Assembly: GCA_029783825.1 (NCBI GenBank) | Contig: JAREIK010008067.1 | Coordinates: forward strand, 23,169-87,168 | DNA length: 64,000 bases | Direction of reading: 5' to 3' | Origin: Sapria himalayana | Taxonomy: Eukaryota > Streptophyta > Magnoliopsida > Malpighiales > Rafflesiaceae | In this document: positions 12,235 to 22,287 of the stretch, in pieces | Numbering within the stretch: the first letter of the stretch is position 1 | How the letters are laid out: every line of letters starts with the position of its first letter | Notes under the pieces: generated by a model | The model's input: the letters and a program-made list of their open reading frames with translations, nothing else | The model's database searches: none | Told to the model about the DNA's origin: nothing | Position numbers and translations under genes: made by a program

Positions 12235-13391
12235 TCTTTCTCCCACTCACATGTGCTTTTCCAGAATTACCGTATCATAAATATTTCCCAAATCTCAATG
12301 GAATCAAATTTTTAAAATAATATTTTGTAAGGTGGTTTAAAACCTCAAACCACGTACCCCAAACATCGAAATACCACCGACTCATCCATGAACACAATAA
12401 AAATTTCAAACAATTAAAATGTTGACAAAATTCACATGAAATGATAACTTGTTTTATATGAAACCGAAACCCATGTTTAAATGCAACCAACCATCGGATC
12501 AAAACAATATATATATGTAAAGTATTAAATCATAATAGATATATCGATATAATATCCCAAATCATTTAAAAACATATAAACCACTCAGAGACTATAGATG
12601 ATCAGTCCTGCTCCCATGCAGGATTGTTTCCCTACTCGGCGTTAGTGCCTGTAATACCAATAAAATACCACTTATGTTTAAATAACTAAACCAATGACAT
12701 CGGAATGCCCCGAAGACCTTAGAATAATTTTTGGAACAACAAAACCCCCTTAATTGCACCCTGACAAGCCTAGTTATATAGTATGTCCAATAGACTAGAT
12801 ACCCAAATTAGGGCTTTTTGCCTCGAGCTCTTTTTTCGAAAATGAACCATCCAATAATTTCTAAAAATATCTAATTTCATTAAACCAACTCCAATTTTTC
12901 TTAATTTGACTAACGGATACCTAATTTCTGCTCAAACTTCTCAATAATTGCCCGTAACAACCTAAAAATGAAAACCTAACCAAACGACATTTAAAATTTA
13001 CAAACCACGTATCAATGGAAATCACAAAAGATCATGAACTCATTAGTACCAATAACTTGGCCAAATAGTCAGTAGAATGGCTGGAAAATTACAAAAATCT
13101 GATAGAGAAATGGTGCAGCCGCCGGCGGGTTCGCCGGCCAGATCCCTTGCGTCCGTTGGAGGTTAGCCATGAAATTTCACAGATGGCATTGTCAAGCCGT
13201 GGCACACCTGGCTATCCGGCATGTCTCGTCTGAGGATGGTCGGTGGTGCCTCGTCTAATCCGATCTCTCACGGCTCGCAATTACACAAAAAGCCCTACTT
13301 GTTTACCCGTTTTGGAGAGATTTTTCCTAGGGTTTGGGAGTTCAAGAGGCTGTTTTGGGGGCTTGGGTTTCATTTGGCATACAAAGACATG

Positions 13392-13400
13392 CTTATATAG
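13392..13400 (-). promoter_or_regulatory. TATA box of the LTR promoter
   Basis: Minus strand CTATATAAG in the U3 part of the LTR. Transcription would start roughly 30 bp further, near 13360, and run leftward through the CACGTG array toward the primer-binding site. Confidence 0.55.
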
Positions 13401-13686
13401 AGCCTAGGTTCATTTTCAGGTAAAAATTTCAGACCGACCTATAAACTACTAAAGTGCTGCTGTTTGAATTTCTCGGGCCATATCTTTTTATCTATAAGTT
13501 AGATTTTAACGTTCCGCTTCTATGAACTCGTCGTATCGACGAGAGTTACGAAATAGTGTTTTGTCAACCAAAAATTAATCACCATTGAAAAAGTCAACTT
13601 TGACCACATACTAAGTATTGGTCAACCCAGATCAAACGTAGTCAAACATGTTAAAAAATTTGTATTGTTTGGTACAAGTCATTACA

Positions 13687-14239
13687 ATACAAGCATGGAT
13701 AAATAGAAAGATAGAAATACAGACTTAAAGATTACATAAACCAATCTAAAATTATATCAAAGTATGATGGAAAATACAAAGAAAAACTAATAAAATCTAA
13801 GCATCCAGGACAAAAGGATAAGAGGATAAGGGCTCGGCATAAAAAGTGGCAGATTTAAAACAAAACAGCCTGGACAAAAAAGATAGAGGCTAGATAAAGA
13901 CACCAAAAAAGTCAAACTCGTTTGTAACTAAAACAAAATAGAAGCTAAATAGAAGAGAGGACTACAAGGAGAAGGCAATCTAGAAAAATAGTGAAAATGA
14001 AATGCTAAATTGATGGAAGAAGCAAGTTGGAGATTTTGAAAGTATTTCAAAAACAAAAGAAAGCTTTTTAATTATAAGATAAATGACATGTATCTAGGTT
14101 TTGTTTATGTTTTTTTAAGACTTTACTATATAAGGAATTTGCTTATGTGCTAAAAATTTTAGTGTACCCATGATTTTCCTCCACTAAAAGTGAGTTTTTT
14201 AAATAATAAAACAACTTTTTAAAAAAAACTAAAAATAAA
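13687..14239. other. AT-rich flank without a gene
   Basis: Begins with ATACA directly after the LTR end, a candidate for one copy of a 5-bp target duplication whose partner is not in the window. No coding, repeat or RNA signal was recognised. Confidence 0.5.
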
Positions 14240-16455
14240 ATAAAGGAAGAATAAAAAGAATAAGAAGAATAAGAAGAATAAAAAGAATATGAATAATAAG
14301 TAGAATAAGAAGAATAAGAAATATAAGAAGAATAAAAAGAATAAAAAAAATAAGAAGAATATGAAGAATCAGAATAATAAGAAGATTAAAAAGAATAAAA
14401 AAAATTAGATTAATAAGAAGAATAAGTAGAATAAAAAGGATAAAAAGAATAAAAAGTATAAAAAATTATAAGAAGAATAAGAAGAATTTGAGAAATAAGA
14501 GGAATAAGAAGAAAATAATAATTAGAAGGGCAACAAGTATAAGAAGGATAAAAAGCATATGAAATATAAGAAGGATTATAAGGAATAGAAGGATAGGAAG
14601 GATAAGAAGGATAACATGGATAAGAATGATAAGTAGGATAAGAATGATAAGAAGAATAATAAGAATAAGGAGAATAAGAAGAATAAAAAAATAAGTAGAA
14701 TAAAAGAATATGAATAATAAAAAGTATTACTAAAATAAAAAGAATAAAAAGAGTAAAAAGAATAAAAAGAATAAGATTAATAAGATGAATAAGAAGAATA
14801 AGAAGACTAAGAAGAATATGAAGAAAAAGAAGAATAAGAAGAATAAGAAGAATAAGAAGAATAAGAAGAATAAGATTACTAAGAAGAATAATAAAAATTT
14901 GAAGAATAAAAAGAATGAGAAGAATAGGAAAAATAAGAAGCATATGAAGAATAAAAAGATACGAAGAATAAGAAGAATAAGAAGAAAATAGGAATTAGAA
15001 GAATAAGAATAAAATAGGAATTAGAAGAATAAGAAGAATAAGTAATATAAAAAGAATAATATGAATATGAAGAATAAAAAATAAATGAAGAATGAGAAGA
15101 ATAAGACCAAAAATAAGCATATGAAGAATATAAGAATAAAAAAATAATTATAATAAGAAAAAAGAAAAAGAAGAAAAAGAAGAATAAGAAGAATATGAAA
15201 GATAAGAAAAATAGAATAAATAAGAAAGAGAAGAAGAATAAGATGAATAAGAATAAAAATAAGAATAACAAGAATAATAAAAATAAGAAGAATAAAAAAA
15301 TATGAATAATAAGTAGAATAGAAAGAATAAGAAGAATAAGAAGAATATGAAGAATAAGAAGAATAAGAAAAATAAAAGGAATAAGAAAAATAAAAAGAAT
15401 AAGAAGAATAAAAAAATTTTAAAAAATAAGAATAAATAAAAAAGATAAAGAAGAATAACAATTATTATTATTATTAGAATAAGAAGAATATGAAGAATAA
15501 GAAGAATAAGAAGAATATGAAGAATAAGAAGAATAAGAAGAATAAGAAAAATAAGTAGAATAAGAAAAATAAGAAGAATAAGAAGAATAAGAAGAATAAG
15601 AAGAATAAGAAGAATAAGAAGAATAAGAAGAATAAGAAGAATAAGAAGAATAAGAAGAATAAGAAGAATAAGAAGAAGAATAAGAAGAATAAGAAGAATA
15701 AGAAGAATAAGAAGAATAAGAAAGAATAAGAAGAATAAGAAGAATAAGAAGAATAAGAAGAATAAGAAGAATAAGAAGAATAAGAAGAATAAGAAGAATA
15801 AGAAGAATAAGAAGAATAAGAAGAATAAGAAGAATAAGAAGAATAAGTAGAATAAGAAGAATAGGAAGAATAAGTAGAATAAGTAGAATAAGTAGAATAA
15901 GAAGAATAAAAAGAATAAGAAGAATAAGAAGAATATGGAGAATATTAAGAATATTAAGAATATTAAGAATATTTAGAATATTAAGAATAATTAGAATAAG
16001 AAGAATAAGAAGAATACTGAAGAATAAGAAGTATAAGAAGTATAAGAAGAATAAAAAAAATAATAAAATAAAGAAGAATAATAAAACAAACAAGATAAGA
16101 AGAATAATAAGAAGAATATAAAAAAGAAGAAATAGAAGTATAATAAAAAAAAGAAGAATGAGAAAAATAAGAAGAATAAGAAGAATTAGAATAATAAGTA
16201 AGATAAGAAGAATAAGATGAATATGAAGAATAAGAAAAATATAAAGAATATGAAGAATAAAATGAATAAATAGAATAATAAGAATTAGAAGAATAAGTGA
16301 ATTAAGAAGAATAAGATGAATATGAAGAATAAAAATAATATAAAGAATAAGAAGAAGAATAAAAATAAAAATAAGAAGAAGAATAATGAGAATAAGAATA
16401 ATTAAAAATTAAGAAGAATAAGTAAAATATGTAGACTAAGTAGAATAAGAAGAAC
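14240..16455 (-). repeat. 9-bp satellite in opposite orientation (GAAGAATAA on +)
   Basis: Reverse complement of the satellite at 4560-9890, purine-rich on the plus strand. The core at about 15560-15850 is close to a perfect AAGAAGAAT array with two length slips (near 15670 and 15720). The outer parts are degenerate and include AATATTAAG variants near 15950-15995. Open frames on the minus strand, including one of 224 codons (15419-16093), are products of the stop-free unit. Confidence 0.92.
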
Positions 16456-16749
16456 CTCCCTATTGAAAATCTATAGCTCTCAATTTTAGTGAGAGAAAGT
16501 TGCACTTTTATAGAGATAAACCTGCATTTTTGATCAATATAAACTCCATTTTAATCAAAATTGGAGAATAATGATCTCTTAACCAATAAAAAAGTATTTG
16601 TGAGTATTGGTAAGGAAATAATGTTATAATGTCTAAGAAATTCGAAAAAAAACAAAGAACTAGCATTACATTTTTCAAAGGCTGAACTTGTGTAGATTGT
16701 TGAACCCTTCTTTTCATTAATTGGCAACATTTCACTTAGTAAACCTCAA
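16456..16749. other. Unassigned AT-rich sequence
   Basis: No domain recognised. Probably the front of the decayed LINE ORF1 fragment that follows, but similarity is only clear from about 16750. Confidence 0.4.
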
Positions 16750-17290
16750 TTTGATATTTTTCCAGCATTTTTGGCTATGCTGAAGCAAAAATAAGTGGTT
16801 AAAATGGCATTCTATGATACAAAACATCTATTTTTGCAATTCCAAGTTGAATATGTCTTCCACTATATATGGATATGAAGGCTATGAATGATTGATGAAT
16901 ATCCTATGATAATCTTGATGTGGACTCTCGAGTTCACCCCATTACATAAAATTCCATTAGGCCTGGTATGGTTTTCTTTACTAAAACTTCCTATTCAAAT
17001 GTTTAATAAGCTTTCTCTCCTCTCTATTGCTCACTATTTGGGTAAACCTTGAATCAGGGATGAAGTAACTACATATATGATTCGACCGAGTGACACTAGG
17101 TTGTGTGTTGAGGTACTTCTCTAACACACACCTCCACAGAGGTTGTGGGTTGGAAGTAATGAGAAGGAGGGGTTTTGGCAACCAATCCTTTCAGAATACT
17201 TATCTCCTTTTTGTAATTCCTTTAATAAAATGGGACATGAGTTAAAACAATGCATAGAAAAAAATTTTAAATCTATAAAATTAGAAATAA
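16750..17290 (+). pseudogene. LINE ORF1 (DUF4283 / zinc knuckle) fragment
   Basis: Translation from 16750 gives FDIFPAFLAML, then after stops DTKHLFLQFQVEYVFHYIWI, PLHKIPLGLVWFSLLKLPIQ, TRLCVEVLL, RLWVGSNEKEGFWQPILSEY and CNSFNKMGHELKQC. This follows the same path as the ORF1 at 3123-4559, in the opposite orientation. In the knuckle the second Cys is Phe, and several stops and shifts are present, so it is non-functional. No ORF2 follows. I infer a second, diverged LINE copy. Confidence 0.65.
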
Positions 17291-17411
17291 GAAAGAAAAG
17301 AAATTAGAATATATGGGTTAAGAAAGGTCAGGAAAAATGTAGTGAGGAGGGGTAGGGATAGAAGCAGGTAGTTATTAAAGGAGGAGAGGTGGAGGAGGTA
17401 GTTTATGTTGA

Positions 17412-17752
17412 AAGGGATAGGTTAGAAGAAAGGGATAGTTTATGTATGGCCTTGGCTCTCAAGTGTCCGCATTTTACCCTGAGACTTTCAGTAGTTTCTC
17501 TAGAACTTCGCGCTATGATTTTACATCTGATGAACATTTCACAAAATGTGTGAATGAAGTGGTTGTGCAGAGGGTGAGAGTAGAAGTCCAAGAACTTCAA
17601 CTCAAAAAGAATGAAAATGTGAGATTGTATAAAGAGTAATTAGAACAGCAATTTCAACAAAAGATGGAGCTGTTGAATGTATGTTTAACGCCCAATCTCA
17701 ATCCAATGCCCAGCATCCAGATCCTACCAATCATGCTTCTACACCCCTAAAA
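17412..17752 (+). pseudogene. CACTA Transposase_24 C-terminal fragment
   Basis: The frame with ATG at 17442 reads MYGLGSQVSAFYPETFSS, then TSDEHFTKCVNEVVVQRV and a charged helical stretch. After a stop at 17637-17639 it continues EQQFQQKMELLNVCLTPN. The VYGLGSQ start and Glu/Gln-rich tail are typical of the end of the second (Transposase_24) gene of plant En/Spm elements; the homologous place in CACTA1 is near 26280. The left end of CACTA1 lies 11 bp beyond. Only the C-terminus is present. Confidence 0.6.
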
Positions 17753-17762
17753 CCATCTCTTG

Positions 17763-19470
17763 CACAACAATAAATATCAATATAGTTAGGGAATTTTAGC
17801 TAGAGATCAATCCCTGGCTAAATTGCAAGAGAATAGCTAGGGAATAACAAGGGATTGATAATTTTTTTATGAAAAAAAATAACAATGGATTAGCGACGGA
17901 TTAGTAAGAAAAAATTTTTTGAAAATTCTGCTAAAGAAAAGCGGAGGATTTAGCGACGGATTAGCAATGAAAAATTTTCATATATTAAGCTAAAGAAAAA
18001 TGAGGATTTTAGCGATAGATTTAGCAATGTATTAGCGACAAAAAATTTTCATAACTTCCGCTCTAGGAAAGCGGGAATTTTAGCAATGGATTTTGCGACG
18101 AAATATCTCTTACCAATAAAATCCTTGATTTAGCGATGGATTTAATGACAGAATTTCTGTTACTAATAAAATCCTTGATTTAGTGATGAATTTAGCTATG
18201 AAATTTTCATTGCTAATAAAATCATTGATTAGTGATGGTTGTAGCGATAGAATTTCCCTTTCTAATAAAATCCTTGATTTATTGACGAATTTTGCGACGG
18301 AATATCTCTTGCTCATAAAATCCTTGATTTAGCGATGGATTAGAAACAAATTTTCCTTTGCTAATAAAATATTTGATTTAGTGACGAATATTCTCTTACT
18401 AATAAAATCCTAGATTTAGCGACGGATTTTAGCGACAGATTTTCTTTTTCTAATAAAATCCTTGATTTAGCGATAGATTTAGCAACCGATTTAGCGATTG
18501 ATCTTTCCCTACTAATAAAATCCTTGATTTAGCTACGAATTTAGTGACGAATTTTCCCTAGCTAATAAAATTCATATTTTATCTACGGATTTAGTGAGTA
18601 AATATCCCTAGCCAATAAAATACATATATTAGTGATGGATTTTACGATGGAATTTTTCTAGAAAATAAAATCTTTAATTTTGTGAGGGAATTTCTCTAGC
18701 TAATAAAATATGTAATTTAGCGACGGATTTTTTCGAGCTAATACAATCTGTATTATGGCAATGAATTTTCCCTAGCTTATAAAATCCATAATTTAGCTAC
18801 GGATTTAGCAATGCTATTTTCCCAGCCAATATTTAATTATATAATTCTTTTATTTATTATTGTTTTAATATTTTATTTAATTTTGTTTATTAAATGTATA
18901 TTATTGGTCTATAGATGACAATCCTTGAAACACACATTCTCCTAGTAAAATCATAAAAAAATGATATTATAAATAATTAATTTAAAATATATAAAAATAC
19001 AAAAAAAGATTATATTAATAAGGAATAAAATAACTATTTTTATGATGTAATAGTTTTTTAAAAAGTATACAAAAAATTTTTCTAAAATTTTTAATTAAAA
19101 ACTAAATAATTTAAATTATAGCAACATTAAATAATTAATTCAATAAGTATAAAAATTTGTTCGATATTTTAAAAATTAAATTAACATACATTAAAATTTC
19201 TACTACTTTAAATGTAAATTAATTTATTGTAAGATAAAATAGAAAATATTTTCAAAAATATCTAAATTAATGAATAAACTAGTAAATATTAATATTATTA
19301 TAAATATTTAAAAAAAATTATGATTATAGAAAACTTTTAAAAAATAAATAATACAAATTTTGAAAATCTTGAAATATAATAAAAATATAATTTTTACAAT
19401 AAAGTTAAAAAAAATAAAATAATAATTTATATATTATCTTCGTAAAAATTAATATGAATTCTTAAAAATT
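17763..19470 (+). repeat. CACTA1 left long terminal inverted repeat
   Basis: Pairs with 53330-54651 in inverse orientation. Besides the end and the ~50-bp units, single-copy AT-rich sequence also matches: AATCCTTGAAACACACATTC near 18925 against GATCCTTGAAAAATACATTC near 53895 (inverse), and AGAAAATATTTTCAAAAATA near 19250 against the same words near 53560-53585. The inner edge, near 19470, is approximate. Confidence 0.85.
17880..18835 (+). repeat. CACTA1 left subterminal ~50-bp repeats
   Basis: About 16-18 units of the form TTTAGCGACGGATTTAGCGA, then AATTTTCCCTAGCTAATAAA, then ATCCTTGA. Successive AATAAA anchors at 18115, 18165, 18215, 18264 and 18314 show a 49-50 bp period. In known CACTA elements such repeats bind the TnpA-type protein; that role is inferred here. 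Confidence 0.88.
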
Positions 19471-19772
19471 TATAACCATAAAATATACATTTTTATATAA
19501 TTTTAACATTACAAGTATTTTATAACTTTTAGGTGAGTGACTAGAAGACGAATCATCTTTTCATTTGTCTTATTTTATGAAGTTTATTAATTTTGTACCT
19601 ATTTGATATTTTTTTAAGGCAAAACATTTTTTTATTATTATTTATATATTATTATTTAATTAATATTATAATAAAAAATTGGAAGGTATTTGTTTTCATT
19701 TGTACCTTGATACACGCACTTTAATTTTGTTGAAAAAATTTTGATGTTAAATAAAATTAATGAGTATTTTTG

Positions 19773-19822
<50 letters not shown>

Positions 19823-20236
19823 TATTTAATGTTATAAGAAATAAAAATATAAATATTTTTCTAAAATATATATTGTCTCTCTTGACTTGACGCATCTCTA
19901 AAAGAACCAAATTCCTCCGCATTCCGAAATCTATCTCTCGATGCCGATTCAACTAAAATTAATTCGAGGTTTAAGTTTTAATTGTTATTGATTTGAGGTA
20001 CGTTTATACATTTAGTACGTTTATACATTTATTCTTCATTGATTATCTTGGATTGCTTAATTGAAGAGTAAGCATTTTTATTGTATTTTTTGTTTCCTAA
20101 TTTCTTCTTTAATCACCATGATATGCTTGGATTTCTTATGTAAACTAATTCGTATATATGCTTCATGTATTTGTGATATAATGTGTTGTCATTGTGTGGT
20201 TTTTGTTGGTAACCATATACAAAAATAATATATAAT
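19471..20236. other. AT-rich interior without gene; (TA)n at 19779-19818
   Basis: Internal CACTA1 sequence just inside the long inverted repeat. Apart from a TA dinucleotide run of about 20 units nothing is recognised. Confidence 0.6.
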
Positions 20237-20440
20237 TAGTATATATACTTAGGTTTGCCGACTTGATATCTACAAAAACAGTATACATCAATATGCATGT
20301 GTATTTTATACATAACTAGTATGCATACATAGGTATGCCGACCTAATATCTACAAGAATAGTATACATCATTATGCATGTGTATCTTATACATAACTAGT
20401 ATACATACTTAAGTATGCCGACTTGATATCTACAAAAAAT
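20237..20440 (+). repeat. 80-bp tandem repeat, about 2.5 copies
   Basis: The word GCCGACTTGATATCTAC or its variant recurs at 20257, 20337 and 20417, exactly 80 bp apart, with TATACATAACTAGTAT between. Confidence 0.85.
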
Positions 20441-20467
20441 ATTCAAAAATGAGTAATGATTGAATTC

Positions 20468-20700
20468 AAAAATAAAATAAAATAAATTAAATTAAAATAA
20501 ATAAATAAAATAAATAAATAAATAAATAAATAATAAATAAATAAATAAAATAAATAAAATAAATAAAATAAATAAAATAATAAAATAAATAAAATAAATA
20601 AAATAAATAAAATAAATAAAATAAATAAAATAAATAAAATAAATAAAATAAATAAATAAATAAAATAAATAAATTAAATAAATTAAATAAAATAATAGTA
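20468..20700 (+). repeat. AAATA/AATA microsatellite
   Basis: Runs of AAATAAATAAAATAAAT. The open frame of Phe-Tyr-Leu repeats on the minus strand is an artefact of this array. Confidence 0.9.
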
Positions 20701-21799
20701 TAGCTTGTCAAATTAAATTAAACTGATTATACTCGATTGAACTAGTTTGAACTATTCTACCAACTTCTAGAAAACTCAATAATATTCACATATGTAATTG
20801 AATATAATTGAGCAAAAGTTTCTCAATTCACTTTGAAATGTTCTCAGGATATGTGTTGTTGTGTGCTAGGATCCCTAAATCACATTTATTTATAGTCAAG
20901 ATTCCAAGTATTTTAATTTTTGATGCAACATTTAGTAAGTCAACACATATCTTTCACATGTCAAGTCAATCCTTGGCAGGTATACACATCTTTATATAAC
21001 GAGCACACTTTCAAGCACTTGGCATTAATGCACAAGAACACATAGTAAGCACATAATCAATACTTATCACTCATGTAAGCCAAGACATTGAAATCATACA
21101 TGCTAACACATGATATTCATGCAATTAAGCATGTGATAAGCTTGTAAGTCAACATATGATATACAAATAATTATTTTTATTAATTTTTTCATAGAATTAA
21201 TTGCCATTTTCCTACAAGATTCATTTATATTCTTATGGTTGCACTTATCTTTAACAAATATTATCATGGTGTGTGTGTGTGTGTGTGTGTGTAGATTTAT
21301 ATTTTTCATGTATCTAACATTTTGTTAATTAAATTTATCTCAAAATTATCTCAAACATAATAACTTCATATTTATGTTTCATGAAATAAAACACTTATAT
21401 TTCTAATAATTTCAATATTCCTTCAATAAATGTCTCGTAGTGTGTTATTCCTTGTGATCTTTCTTGTGTTAGTGATGAGTGGACTTGTTGAATCAAGTTT
21501 AGTAATATTAAAATAATGATTTCATACTGATATAATAAGATCAACAAATACAATGTGTCATGGATACTCAAGCTAAGATAGTATAAAATATATGAACCAA
21601 ACTTTTTTGTACATAATTACTATCAAGAATATTATTTTTTAAAACAAATAGCATGGTAATAATAAGCCGAACATCTCTTCGCTATAGAACAATAGTAAAT
21701 GATCATTGAAAGTAACTTCCTGCTCATGTAGATTATGGTAGAAATATAGTTTTTCTTCTCGCTCTCTCTCTCTAAACATCATTGCTGGCCATATTTTAG
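20701..21799. other. Unassigned CACTA1 interior, with (GT)12 at 21269-21292
   Basis: AT-rich, no recognised domain. The last part (about 21761-21823) resembles 26920-26983 on the far side of the transposase genes. Confidence 0.5.
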
Positions 21800-22287
21800 T
21801 TAGTTGTTGAAGTTGTATGACTATATATAAATATTTGTATAATTATATATACATAATTGTATAACTTTATAACACTATGTTAATTAAATATAACTATATT
21901 TGTAAGTATGTATACATATATGTAATCTATATATTTATTTATAACTTAATATATTTATGTATAACTATTTGTATTGAATATATCTATATATAACTATATG
22001 TTTAACTATATAAAAATATTTATAGTTATATATACTATATGTATAATAACATGTGAGTATAAATAATTGTATCTTATTATATGTATTACTATAAAAACTT
22101 TATACATAACTATATTTAAATATATAATTTACAACTTATATTTAATATACATTTGTTTATATTAGTATTCAAAAATATATTTTACTATATCTATACCTAT
22201 ACATAACTATAGGTATAGATATATAAAATTATATAAATAAATAAATTTACCTACATGTATAAATAAAGTTTAACTATATTTATACAA
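21800..22287 (+). repeat. One copy of an AT-rich ~550-bp satellite unit
   Basis: Words such as ATAATTGTATCTTATTATAT, TACAACTTATATTTAATATA and ACCTATACATAACTAT recur in the same order in the tandem array of CACTA2 (47440-49210). The unit ends abruptly where Tnp2 coding sequence begins. Confidence 0.75.

Larger units (their letters stand above)
11161..13686 (-). mobile_element. Gypsy-type LTR, about 2.5 kb, with TATA box
   Basis: Read on the minus strand it begins TGTAATGACTTGTACC and ends CTTGTCA, giving TG...CA ends, and is followed by a primer-binding site. The U3 part holds GTCAA-rich sequence, a CTCGTCG-TAT-CGACGAG inverted repeat at 13527-13543 and a TATA box at 13392-13400. A GC-richer stretch lies at 13100-13330, and the 39-bp CACGTG array lies in the downstream half. 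No second LTR is in the window. It is therefore the 5' LTR of an element whose interior was lost. Assignment to Ty3-gypsy rests on remembered similarity of the U3 layout and is not proven. Confidence 0.65.

Noticed and set aside
15419..16093. 224-codon minus-strand Ile-Leu-Leu frame
   Set aside because: Lies wholly in the near-perfect 9-bp array; all three minus frames are open there.
14240..16455. Centromeric or telomeric satellite
   Set aside because: The unit is not the plant telomere heptamer and the length is modest; nothing here supports a centromeric role.
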